From Solibacillus palustris (GTDB lineage Bacteria > Bacillota > Bacilli > Bacillales_A > Planococcaceae): 36,256 nt of DNA. Positions 7,790 to 16,739 of the stretch are shown piece by piece. Under the pieces are notes generated by a model, which worked only from the letters and a program-made list of their open reading frames with translations, did no database searches and was not told the origin of the DNA. The position numbers were made by a program, and so were the translations under genes. The DNA lies in assembly GCF_022549215.1 (NCBI RefSeq), contig NZ_JAKZFC010000013.1:1-36256 (forward strand), read 5' to 3'. Each line of letters starts with the position of its first letter. Position 1 is the stretch's first letter.

Positions 7790-8611
7790 ATGAATCCACA
7801 AGAATTAACCTTACTCGAACATATGGAGGAACTTAGGAAACGCTTATTTTTCGTGGCGATTTTCTTTGTTTTAGCGCTTTTTGCAGGCTTCTACACAGCC
7901 AAACCGATTATTAGACATATTCAACGCAGTGATCTTGCTGCTAGTTTTTCGATGAACGCCTTTAGTCCTGCCGATCCATTAACTGTTTATTTACAAATGA
8001 CATTCATAATTGCGGCAGTGATTGTCTCACCGATTTTACTCTATCAGTTATGGGCTTTTATAACACCTGGCTTACATGATAAAGAGCGAAAGGCAACTTT
8101 AAAGTACATACCGTATGCTTTTGTACTAGGTATTGGTGGTATGGCCTTTGCTTACTTTATTTTATTTCCGTTTGTCATGCGATTTATGACGGAATTATCG
8201 AGTGATTTAAACATTACTCAAACGATTGGCATTAATGAATTCTTTTCATTTTTACTAAAGTTAGTCGTCCCATTTGGCATTCTATTTCAGTTGCCTGTTG
8301 TTACGCTATTTGTGGCGCGACTAGGGATTATTAACCCAAAATTAATGATTAAATTCCGCAAGTATGCCTATTTTGTATTAATTGTTATTTCTGTATTACT
8401 AGCACCTCCGGATTTTGTGTCGAATATCATTATTGCGATTCCGCTTTTTATTTTATATGAGGTAAGTATTGTCATTTCTCGTATAGGCTATCGTAAATAT
8501 GAAAAGGCTGAAGCAGTGCGTGTTTTACAAGAAGAAGAGCGTGAACGTGAGTTGCAAGTAGAAGAATTGCTAGAGCAGCAGCGTAAACAAATGGAACAAA
8601 TGAATAGTTAG
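7790..8611 (+). CDS. tatC: Twin-arginine translocase subunit TatC
   Basis: TatC is the membrane receptor for twin-arginine signal peptides. The 273-residue product begins with the family's LLEHMEELRKRL motif and has six predicted membrane helices, including the conserved FITPGLHDKERK loop after helix 2 and a FRKYAYFVLIVISVLLAPPD segment before the last helices. It carries a C-terminal charged coiled-coil extension (about 235-273, rich in Glu/Arg/Gln) that makes it somewhat longer than many TatC proteins. AAGGATG is the ribosome binding site. It forms an operon with tatA and ends at a strong terminator. Confidence 0.96.
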   Translation: MNPQELTLLEHMEELRKRLFFVAIFFVLALFAGFYTAKPIIRHIQRSDLAASFSMNAFSPADPLTVYLQMTFIIAAVIVSPILLYQLWAFITPGLHDKERKATLKYIPYAFVLGIGGMAFAYFILFPFVMRFMTELSSDLNITQTIGINEFFSFLLKLVVPFGILFQLPVVTLFVARLGIINPKLMIKFRKYAYFVLIVISVLLAPPDFVSNIIIAIPLFILYEVSIVISRIGYRKYEKAEAVRVLQEEERERELQVEELLEQQRKQMEQMNS

Positions 8612-8618
8612 CTTAGCA

Positions 8619-8658
8619 AAAAAAGCCATGGGAATTATAAAATTCTCATGGCTTTTTT
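8619..8658. terminator. Bidirectional terminator between tatC and the CPBP gene
   Basis: An 18-bp stem with one G-T pair (AAAAAAGCCATGGGAATT at 8619-8636 with 8641-8658) and a 4-base loop has A-runs at one end and T-runs at the other. It can serve tatC on the plus strand and the convergent protease gene on the minus strand. Confidence 0.9.
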
Positions 8659-8668
8659 ATTCTGACAA

Positions 8669-9394
8669 CTATACCTGGAACTTATCGGCATTCATTTGGA
8701 TAAACGTCACGAAGCCGTTAAGTAAAATATGCGCGATGATGGGTGTAATGAGGCGTTTGGTTTTGTGGTATAAAAACGCGAAAATCAGCCCGCAAATAGT
8801 GTATAAAATAATGTGCGTGAAATCCATGTGAATCGCAGCAAACACAATCGCACTAATAATACTCGCAATCCAGAAGTTGTAGTTTTGAATAATCGAGCCA
8901 AAAATTACACGACGGAAAACAAGCTCTTCTAGTACAGGTCCTAAAAATACCGTTGCAATCATCATGACAGGGGCAACTTTCGTAACGTTCATAATAGCTT
9001 CGGTATTTTCAGACCCCTTATCAATGCCTAATGCAAGCTCAATCGCGGCCCCAATCGTTTGGCCTAAAAATACTAGGAAGAAACCGATGATTCCCCAACC
9101 AATAGCTTTACCTAAAGGCATTTTTTCACCGCTAAACACATTCCAAAAGTTTTTATTACGTGAAATAAATAGGAAAGATACGATAAAGGCAATCGCAAAG
9201 GAAATCGTGCTCCACCAACCAGAAAGCTTGATTAATTGTTCATCTGGTGTACCAGTAAATAGCTCTAGTAAGGTATCTTTTAAACCAGGAGTGAATATAA
9301 GTAAAAATACAGATAATTGACAAATGATATAAGTTAACAACACATAAAATGCGGTCTTTTGTGTTTTAAACTTAGGTGAGGAAACGTTTTTCAC
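8669..9394 (-). CDS. CPBP family intramembrane glutamic endopeptidase (YdiL-like)
   Basis: The product is 241 residues with about six to seven hydrophobic helices. It carries the CPBP (Abi/CAAX protease) motifs in order: EELVFRR (Glu-Glu-x3-Arg), FAAIHMD (Phe-x3-His) and AHILLNG (His-x3-Asn). These form the intramembrane active site described for the Rce1-like family. Substrates are unknown here. The place just before groES corresponds to ydiL in Bacillus. The start is GTG (9392-9394) with a GGAG-type site close upstream. The gene shares a bidirectional terminator with tatC and is divergent from groES, whose CIRCE-promoter region lies about 100 bases away. Confidence 0.88.
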   Translation of the reverse strand: MKNVSSPKFKTQKTAFYVLLTYIICQLSVFLLIFTPGLKDTLLELFTGTPDEQLIKLSGWWSTISFAIAFIVSFLFISRNKNFWNVFSGEKMPLGKAIGWGIIGFFLVFLGQTIGAAIELALGIDKGSENTEAIMNVTKVAPVMMIATVFLGPVLEELVFRRVIFGSIIQNYNFWIASIISAIVFAAIHMDFTHIILYTICGLIFAFLYHKTKRLITPIIAHILLNGFVTFIQMNADKFQV

Positions 9395-9491
9395 AGCTCC
9401 AACCTTCTTTCTATTTTAATAGCGATATTAAGTAATTCTTCTATATTGTAGAGGAATTTCTTGATAAAACAAAATTTTTTAGCGCACATAC

Positions 9492-9520
9492 TTGCAAAAA
9501 AATAGTGAATTTATTAAAAT
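9492..9520 (+). promoter_or_regulatory. Sigma-A promoter of groESL
   Basis: TTGCAA (9492-9497) and TAAAAT (9515-9520) have an optimal 17-base spacing and lie directly upstream of the CIRCE operator, the arrangement expected of an HrcA-controlled promoter. Confidence 0.75.
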
Positions 9521-9530
9521 TATAAATGTG

Positions 9531-9557
9531 TTAGCACTCTAAGGTTCAGAGTGCTAA
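9531..9557. promoter_or_regulatory. CIRCE operator (HrcA binding site)
   Basis: This is a perfect consensus: TTAGCACTC (9531-9539), nine spacer bases, GAGTGCTAA (9549-9557). It overlaps the expected transcription start of groESL. HrcA binding here represses the chaperonin operon until heat or protein-folding stress. Confidence 0.98.
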
Positions 9558-9587
9558 ATAGAACAAATATTTAGGAGGTTGTTTCAA

Positions 9588-9872
9588 TTGTTAAGACCAT
9601 TAGGAGATCGCATTATTATCGAACTTGTAGAAGTAGAGGAAAAAACCGCGTTCGGTATCGTTTTACCTGACTCTGCAAAAGAAAAGCCGCAAACTGGTAA
9701 AGTTGTAGCAGTAGGCACGGGTCGAGTTCTTGACAACGGCACTCGTCTTGAGCTTGATGTAAAAGTAGGCGACGAAATTATCTTCTCAAAATTCTCAGGT
9801 ACCGAAGTGAAGTATGACGGCGTAGAATATTTAATTTTACGCGAAAATGATGTACTAGCTATCGTCGGTTAA
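9588..9872 (+). CDS. groES: Co-chaperonin GroES
   Basis: GroES forms the heptameric lid of the GroEL folding chamber. The 94-residue product has the family opening [14 protein letters not shown], a mobile-loop region with the hydrophobic tripeptide ([13 protein letters not shown]), the VVAVGTGR strand and the C-terminal [13 protein letters not shown]. The start is the TTG at 9588: AGGAGG (9573-9578) is 9 bases upstream and the protein then begins at the usual residue. An earlier in-frame TTG (9579) directly abuts the ribosome binding site. CIRCE and a sigma-A promoter lie upstream and groEL follows. Confidence 0.97.
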   Translation: MLRPLGDRIIIELVEVEEKTAFGIVLPDSAKEKPQTGKVVAVGTGRVLDNGTRLELDVKVGDEIIFSKFSGTEVKYDGVEYLILRENDVLAIVG

Positions 9873-11621
<1,749 letters not shown>

Positions 11622-11655
11622 TCCTTCTTAACAGTTGAATGACATTTTAACTTTG

Positions 11656-11696
11656 AAACATCTCAAATCATTTATTATGATTTGGGATGTTTTTGT
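11656..11696 (+). terminator. Rho-independent terminator of groESL
   Basis: A 16-bp stem (11656-11671 with 11677-11692, AAACATCTCAAATCAT against ATGATTTGGGATGTTT, one G-T pair) and a 5-base loop are followed by T residues. Confidence 0.9.
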
Positions 11697-11751
11697 AACT
11701 TTTTCCAAACTCTTCGGTCTAATGAATAAAAGGAATGTTGGAGGAATTTAC

Positions 11752-12189
11752 ATGAAAAAAGGGTTATTGTTAAGCGTAATTGTATTTTTCTGGCTATTTT
11801 TCATCCCACAGTTGGTGTTTGCGACGAGTTGGGCATTTCCTTTTGTTGTGTGGAATGATTCAATTTATGTCATTACAGATGAAGTCGTGCCACTGGTAGA
11901 ACAAAAAATAGGGAAGGTAACGAGGTATTCAGATATGGAGCAATTCGGGGGGAATTTCTCGAACTATTATCCAAAGGGCACTACTTACTATGCAATAGAA
12001 GGTATAGCGACAACTGAGGCCATTGCGGTTGAACATGAAAAAGGAAAGTATATTAAGGCAGTCTACGAATCACCATATGAATTTCAAGGTAGTGTAATGA
12101 ATAAGGCGAAAATGGCATTCATTGCGATTGTTATTGCCATTATGAGTTTTATTATTTATTATATTTTACCCAAATTTAGAAACAGTTAA
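11752..12189 (+). CDS. Exported protein with C-terminal membrane anchor, unknown function
   Basis: The 145-residue product begins with a signal peptide (MKKGLLLSV..., hydrophobic to about residue 22, ending LVFATS). An extracellular region of roughly 95 residues follows. A C-terminal membrane helix (about 119-138) and a short basic tail (PKFRNS) come last. The outer part is rich in aromatic and acidic residues and has no motif I recognise. ATG 11752 was chosen because TTGGAGG lies 7 bases upstream; a longer reading frame from 11635 would run through the groEL terminator and this ribosome binding site. It follows groESL but is separated by the terminator. Confidence 0.75.
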   Translation: MKKGLLLSVIVFFWLFFIPQLVFATSWAFPFVVWNDSIYVITDEVVPLVEQKIGKVTRYSDMEQFGGNFSNYYPKGTTYYAIEGIATTEAIAVEHEKGKYIKAVYESPYEFQGSVMNKAKMAFIAIVIAIMSFIIYYILPKFRNS

Positions 12190-12209
12190 AATATATGCTC
12201 TTGTGGAAT

Positions 12210-12266
12210 TTAGAGGAAGTATATTTTTGCTAGACGAAATTTTGCATTAATTGATTTATAACTCAT
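12210..12266 (-). CDS. Possible 18-residue peptide with a perfect ribosome binding site
   Basis: On the minus strand AGGAGG (12275-12280) lies 8 bases before an ATG that opens an 18-codon frame ending TAA. The peptide is basic at its start and hydrophobic at its end (MSYKSIN...KIYFL). It may be a tiny gene, a leader, or the relic of a lost gene. The match between ribosome binding site and start is the only evidence. Confidence 0.2.
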   Translation of the reverse strand: MSYKSINAKFRLAKIYFL

Positions 12267-12336
12267 ATCATCAACCTCCTAATAATTACAGAAATTTAAA
12301 ATTAAATAGTTGGACTTATTTATAAAAAGAAGGGGT

Positions 12337-12444
12337 ATGACTATCTTACCTATTATTATTTTTTTAGTGGCGGTAGTTTGTATATTATGTCTTAGATACG
12401 AATTAAACTTTATCATCTATAAATCATATTTATTAATCCAATAA
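12337..12444 (+). CDS. Possible 35-residue single-helix membrane peptide
   Basis: A 35-codon frame begins MTILPIIIFLVAVV, giving one membrane helix (about 4-19) and a mixed tail with Arg, Glu and Lys. AAGGGG lies just before the ATG but the gap is too short for a good ribosome binding site. It sits in the otherwise gene-free 12190-12524 interval. AT-rich DNA often yields such frames by chance. Confidence 0.2.
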   Translation: MTILPIIIFLVAVVCILCLRYELNFIIYKSYLLIQ

Positions 12445-12464
12445 TTTCTAATTTTAATAATATT

Positions 12465-12493
12465 TTGTTTTTTGTAATTACTTATTTTATAAT
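12465..12493 (+). promoter_or_regulatory. Sigma-A promoter of the SLH/SGNH gene
   Basis: TTGTTT (12465-12470) and a perfect TATAAT (12488-12493) are 17 bases apart, 31 bases before the ATG at 12525. Confidence 0.65.
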
Positions 12494-12524
12494 ATGAACA
12501 AGTCATTTTTCTTGGGGGTTATGA

Positions 12525-13898
12525 ATGAAGAAGTTTAGTATATTTGCAGCATTAATTTTAGTATTACAACTTGTACTACCTGTATCTTTATCAGCATCTG
12601 CTGAAGATTCGAGTGAGGTACTTAATTATTTGGCTTTGGGGGATTCCCTTGCAGCAGGTACGAATGAAAAAGGCGAAATTGGCCTTGGTTATGCAGATTA
12701 TATCGCGCAGAGTTTTAGCATTGGGGAAGAACCTATCAATTATAATAAAGGTTTTGCTTTTCCAGGATATACAACGGTAAATGTACTAAATGATATTGAA
12801 AACAATGTAACAAAGCCAATCTATAATTTAGATGGTCAATCAACAAAAACAGCAACGATTCAACAGGCAATCAAAGAAGCTCATTTGATCACATTAAGTG
12901 TTGGCGCAAATGACATGTTAAAAAATGTAACACGTACTGAAGCAGGCGGTTTTTCATATGATGCTGCAGGTGTGCTTCAAACTATCCAACAAGTTTCAAC
13001 AAACTATAAGAAAATTTTCGATAGTATTTATGCATTGAATCCAGAAGTAGATATTATTGTGATGGGCTTGTATAACCCGTTTCTATATTTACAAGATTCA
13101 ACAGTACAAGAGCAGTTAAATACACTAGTTACAACGATAAACAATTCTATTAAAACAGTAGTAGAAGAAAATGAAGGTATTTTTTCAGATGTGTCATCGT
13201 TAATTGCAGAAAACGCAAAAGCATTTTTATCGAATTCAAACAATATTCATCTAAATGAAGCGGGCTATGATGCAGTCGCAGCATTAATGATTGAGGACTA
13301 TTTTGCAGATATTTTAGGGGATTTAGAAGATGAATTTACGGAAATCGTGATCGAGGAAGCACCGTTTACAGATATTAAAAACCATTGGGGTAAAGACTAT
13401 ATTGATGTAGCTTATTCTTATGGTATTATGAAGGGCAATGAAGATGGTACATTTAAGCCAAATGTTAATGTGACACGTGCGCAAGCAGTATCTGTCATTG
13501 TACGAGCATTTGAATTAGAAGCTACGAATGCAGCACCATTTAAAGATATCAGTCAGTATTCACAAGATACTCAAAATGAAATCGCAGCGGCTTATGAGGC
13601 TGGTTTAATTCGTGAAAACGATGGCTACTTTAATCCAAAAGGGCAAATTACACGAGCACAACTAGCATTAATGTTAATGCGCTTATCGAATAGTTTTGTA
13701 GGTGAAGAGTACATTCCAGAATCAATTGCGCCGTTTAAGGATATTGTCAATTTTGATCGTGAAACGCAAGTAGCGATTACATTTTTATATGATATTGGTG
13801 TAGTAGATGGGACGAGTGCAACAACGTTTTCACCAAAAGATAACTTAACACGAGCACAATTAGCGAAGATTTTAGTGTTAGCAATGTCAGAAGAATAA
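12525..13898 (+). CDS. Cell-surface SGNH/GDSL hydrolase-like protein with three SLH domains
   Basis: The 457-residue product has a signal peptide (1-27, ending SASA). An SGNH-like esterase domain spans about 33-265, with nucleophile motif LALGDSLAAG (Ser41), the GAND block (Asn129) and His242 in NNIHLNEAGYDA. Three S-layer-homology repeats lie at about 280-337, 338-400 and 402-455, each ending in a TRAQ-type motif (VTRAQAV, ITRAQLA, LTRAQLA) that binds secondary cell-wall polymer. Oddity: the usual catalytic Asp three residues before the His is Asn239, so the triad looks incomplete. GGGGG lies 6 bases before the ATG. The last 55 bases of the gene are duplicated at 23071-23125, and its natural terminator seems now to be at 23131. 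Confidence 0.9.
   Translation: MKKFSIFAALILVLQLVLPVSLSASAEDSSEVLNYLALGDSLAAGTNEKGEIGLGYADYIAQSFSIGEEPINYNKGFAFPGYTTVNVLNDIENNVTKPIYNLDGQSTKTATIQQAIKEAHLITLSVGANDMLKNVTRTEAGGFSYDAAGVLQTIQQVSTNYKKIFDSIYALNPEVDIIVMGLYNPFLYLQDSTVQEQLNTLVTTINNSIKTVVEENEGIFSDVSSLIAENAKAFLSNSNNIHLNEAGYDAVAALMIEDYFADILGDLEDEFTEIVIEEAPFTDIKNHWGKDYIDVAYSYGIMKGNEDGTFKPNVNVTRAQAVSVIVRAFELEATNAAPFKDISQYSQDTQNEIAAAYEAGLIRENDGYFNPKGQITRAQLALMLMRLSNSFVGEEYIPESIAPFKDIVNFDRETQVAITFLYDIGVVDGTSATTFSPKDNLTRAQLAKILVLAMSEE
13844..13898. repeat. Left copy of 55-bp perfect direct repeat (attL-like)
   Basis: It encodes the last 17 residues and stop codon of the SLH protein (LTRAQLAKILVLAMSEE) and is identical to 23071-23125. The two copies bound 9.2 kb holding the catabolic gene set. 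The left copy keeps the SLH gene intact. Confidence 0.95.
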
Positions 13899-13908
13899 TT
13901 AAAAACAT

Positions 13909-14324
13909 ACTGACCTAATCGTTGAGACACATATTAAATACCCTTTAGGCTGCTTGGTAACCGTATTCTACGGGCGCTGAGTAGCCTAATTTTTTTGTAT
14001 TCTCTCCTCATAATAATACGTCTTCTCGTCTCTTCATTCGCCAATGAATGATGCTTTACAAGCAGCTGTTCTCAGTCTTTAAATGCGAGCGAAAAGACCC
14101 AATGACCGCACTATCCCAACAGTTTCCTCTACGCGACATTTTTGCCCGACAATTCATTTCCTCACTGTAATATAGATACGTTTAGGTTTTGCTCATTTTA
14201 AATCATCTGCTTGATAACTGACTCTTGTCATAAAAAAACACCTCCAAAATAATTAGGTTTATACACTTTTATATATTCCCATTTTAGAGGTGTTTCATAT
14301 TGTCATATTAAATTAGGTTAGTCC
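13909..14324 (-). mobile_element. Internally deleted IS3-family element
   Basis: The ends share an inverted 11-mer: ACTGACCTAAT at 13909-13919 and the complement of ACTAACCTAAT at 14312-14322. Inside, on the minus strand, are the first codons of an orfA-like frame and the decayed 3' end of an orfB-like transposase, with the middle missing. About 415 bp remain of what is normally 1.2-1.5 kb. A second long inverted pair (AAACACCTCCAAAAT and ATTTTAGAGGTGTTT, about 14236-14300) lies near its promoter end. It begins 11 bases after the SLH stop codon, just inside the left repeat. Confidence 0.65.
13945..14231 (-). pseudogene. Remnant IS3-type transposase (orfA start joined to orfB end)
   Basis: ATG 14231 has a GGAGG site (14241-14245) and opens MTRVSYQADDLK, like the start of an IS3-type OrfA, then stops. 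Further on come fragments of the DDE transposase C-terminus: MSRRGNCWDSAVIGSFRSHLKTE matches the usual MSRKGNCWDNAVMESFF...LKTE pattern, and after frameshifts comes KLGYSAPVEYGYQAA. The catalytic Glu of the NAVMESF motif is Gly here. Several stops and a frame change show it is dead. Confidence 0.7.
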
Positions 14325-14527
14325 AGTTTTTGTTACTAATATTAGTCTGTTACTTTATAAAGAAAAATCTTTCGAAACATAAGCACTGTGCGAATAGTGT
14401 TTACAGTTCGTAAAACCCTGAAATTTGGAAGGAAATAGCTTTCATAAATTATGCCCAGACAGTTACCTTAAATGACTACAGTAAGTAGGTGTGAGGTATT
14501 GTCAGTTGTCAATGATACTAGGTGTTG

Positions 14528-15211
14528 TTATTGGATGATGCCTCTACGCAAAGCTTCGGCTACACCTTGTACTCGATTTAACACCTCGAGTTTTCGAATG
14601 GCGGATTGTACGTAATCCTGAACAGTAAATTCGCTAATACCAAGAGATACAGCCATTATTTTCGTACTTTCACCCCAAGACATTCTTTGCAATACGTCAA
14701 TTTCCCGTTTACTAATTTTTTTGGAGTAGCCAGGGTAGTCATCTTCTCCAAATATTTGCCCTAAATGTTGTCCATACATAGCAAGAGATTCCAGAAGGTT
14801 ATCCTTAACCGTAAAAGAATCCGTACTTCCCATGCAGGCATAGCCAACTACGTGGGAGCTATAGCTAATGGGAACTACTATAAGTTCAGTCGTCACGCCA
14901 TTGGTGAATTTTCCCGGTATTTGGTGAATTGATTGAGAATCGATATGCTTAGGCGTTCTTTCCTTTATCGCAGAATAGATAGGAGGCATATTTCGAACAT
15001 CATCTCTCCACTCTTGTAAGGATGATACCCCCTGTTGATCGATACATAATATCCCTTCGCCGACTTTGCTTAATGTCGAATAGAAATAGAGACTTACACG
15101 TGAAAAGTTAAAAATATCCATAAAACCGCGGACGGCAAGTATTTGTTTTTCATAATGAGAAGAAATGGATGAAATAGATTGGATTTGTTTTTTTATAGCT
15201 GTTTCAAGCAT
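14528..15211 (-). CDS. LuxR-family regulator with N-terminal sensor domain
   Basis: The 227-residue product has an N-terminal region (about 1-155) with the secondary-structure pattern of a GAF-like ligand-binding domain (VSLYFYS..., ELIVVPISYSSHVVGYACMGS). A C-terminal LuxR/GerE helix-turn-helix follows (about 165-227: KKISKREIDVLQRMSWGESTKIMAVSLGISEFTVQDYVQSAIRKL). No phospho-acceptor receiver domain is seen, so direct binding of a small molecule is likely. It is divergent from the iron alcohol dehydrogenase and is the only regulator inside the repeats, so it is the probable activator or repressor of the catabolic genes. AGGGGG precedes the ATG. The ligand is unknown. Confidence 0.82.
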   Translation of the reverse strand: MLETAIKKQIQSISSISSHYEKQILAVRGFMDIFNFSRVSLYFYSTLSKVGEGILCIDQQGVSSLQEWRDDVRNMPPIYSAIKERTPKHIDSQSIHQIPGKFTNGVTTELIVVPISYSSHVVGYACMGSTDSFTVKDNLLESLAMYGQHLGQIFGEDDYPGYSKKISKREIDVLQRMSWGESTKIMAVSLGISEFTVQDYVQSAIRKLEVLNRVQGVAEALRRGIIQ

Positions 15212-15352
15212 AAATTTCCCCCTTTAAAACAGGATTCTATATTCACATTATATCAAAAAATTACGAGATTTCAAATTTGCGAAAAACTAAAAGAAACCCT
15301 GCGAAATAACAAATTTATAGTTTATTGAAGATAAAAATTGAACTTTCTACAG

Positions 15353-15382
15353 AAAATCCCCTTAATTTTAGGGGATTTTTTA
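15353..15382. terminator. Terminator-like hairpin in the regulator-dehydrogenase gap
   Basis: AAAATCCCC (15353-15361) and GGGGATTTT (15371-15379) form a stem with a 9-base loop, then TTT. It would work on both strands. It lies 118 bases before the dehydrogenase start and 142 bases before the regulator start, so it may insulate the two or attenuate a long leader. Confidence 0.6.
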
Positions 15383-15451
15383 ATGCGAAAATTAAAACTA
15401 TTATAGTACTTGTAAGCGATTACACACGAAATATTAATTTTATGGACAAAG

Positions 15452-15471
15452 GTCATTGTTAATGTAATGAC
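15452..15471. promoter_or_regulatory. Candidate operator for the LuxR-type regulator
   Basis: GTCATT (15452-15457) and AATGAC (15466-15471) are perfect inverted repeats 8 bases apart, 29 bases before the dehydrogenase start. The 20-bp dyad length suits a dimeric helix-turn-helix protein. The link to the neighbouring regulator is inferred from position. Confidence 0.4.
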
Positions 15472-15500
15472 TCTTAATTTATAGAAAGCAGGTGCAGACA

Positions 15501-16703
15501 ATGAGTAATTCATTTGCAGAATTTCATTTAAGAACAGCGATAACTAGTGGAGCTGGAGCGAGAAGTTTATTACCACAAATGATTACGGGGTTAGGCGGAA
15601 AGCGAGCAATTTTAATTACGGATAAGGGAATTGTTCAAGCAGGAGTTGCTGCCCAAGTTATCGATTTATTTAAAAATTCACAGGAAACAGTAGAACTTGT
15701 TGGTGTATTTGATGAAATTGAACAAGATGCCAAAGCTGAAAATATTACTAAAGCCGTTCAGGTTGCCAAAGAACTTCAAGCGGATGCGCTAATTGCATTG
15801 GGCGGTGGAAGTGTGCTAGATGCAGTAAAAGGCATTAAATGGATGTTATATAAAGGCTATGAAAATACAGAGGAAGTGTTTCATACGAGTATTAGAGAAT
15901 TTCCTCCAGAAGCTCAGCCAATGGATATTCCACATGTAGCAATTCCTACGACAGCAGGAACGGGTGCAGAAGTGTCGCCAATGGCTGTTATTTATAATGA
16001 AAAACTAGGTGTAAAAGTAGTGGTAAGGACTCCTTATCTGAATGCAGACATAGCAATTTTGGATCCTGAACTAACAGTAGGACTACCTCCGAAAATTACA
16101 GCATTTACAGGAATGGATGCCTTGACACATGCAATAGAAGGTTACTTTTCATCAACAGCTACACCATTTACTGATTCTTATGCGTTGTATTCTGCCAAGT
16201 TGATTGCAGAAAATTTACCAATAGTTGTTAAGGAGGGCTCTAACGTAGAAGCTAGAGGCAATATGTTAATGGCGAGTGCAATGGCAATAACGGCATTTGG
16301 TTTCGGCAATAATGGAGTGCCTGTGCATAATATGGCACATGTATTCGGTGCCAAGTTTAGAATTCCACATGGTCTAGCAAACGCGGTACTGCTTCCAAAT
16401 GTGATGGCGGCTTTGCCTGAATTATATTTACCAAAAATCAAGCATTTTGCTGAGACGTTGGGAATTGAAACATCGTCATCTGATCCACAAGAATGTTTGA
16501 CAAAGGTAATTCAATTCATTCGTGATCTGCGTCAACAAGTCAGTTTATCAGATACATTTTCTGAATTTAATCTAGATTCTACTATTCTTGATTACATCGT
16601 GGAGGAAGTGCAAAGTGATTCGGCATCGGGTAAATTCCTCATTCCAGCGGATATTATTATGAAAGTGACGAAAGAAGTTGCGGGATTTATACAAGTAAAG
16701 TGA
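15501..16703 (+). CDS. Iron-containing alcohol dehydrogenase
   Basis: This is a group III (Fe2+) NAD(P)-dependent alcohol dehydrogenase of 400 residues. The N-terminal dinucleotide domain has ALGGGSVLDAVKG (99-111) and PTTAGTGAE (149-157). The metal ligands expected from the FucO family are all present: Asp206 and His210 (GMDALTHAIEG), His276 (VHNMAH) and His290 (IPHGLANA). ATG 15501 is preferred over an in-frame GTG at 15492 because AGGTG lies 6 bases before it. It is the first of a co-directional series with the hydrolase, Baeyer-Villiger monooxygenase and aldehyde dehydrogenase. In that context it probably oxidises an omega-hydroxy acid or an alcohol substrate; the specificity is not shown by sequence. 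Confidence 0.9.
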   Translation: MSNSFAEFHLRTAITSGAGARSLLPQMITGLGGKRAILITDKGIVQAGVAAQVIDLFKNSQETVELVGVFDEIEQDAKAENITKAVQVAKELQADALIALGGGSVLDAVKGIKWMLYKGYENTEEVFHTSIREFPPEAQPMDIPHVAIPTTAGTGAEVSPMAVIYNEKLGVKVVVRTPYLNADIAILDPELTVGLPPKITAFTGMDALTHAIEGYFSSTATPFTDSYALYSAKLIAENLPIVVKEGSNVEARGNMLMASAMAITAFGFGNNGVPVHNMAHVFGAKFRIPHGLANAVLLPNVMAALPELYLPKIKHFAETLGIETSSSDPQECLTKVIQFIRDLRQQVSLSDTFSEFNLDSTILDYIVEEVQSDSASGKFLIPADIIMKVTKEVAGFIQVK

Positions 16704-16739
16704 ACCTATAACCTATTCGAAGGAGGTATAAATTCAATC

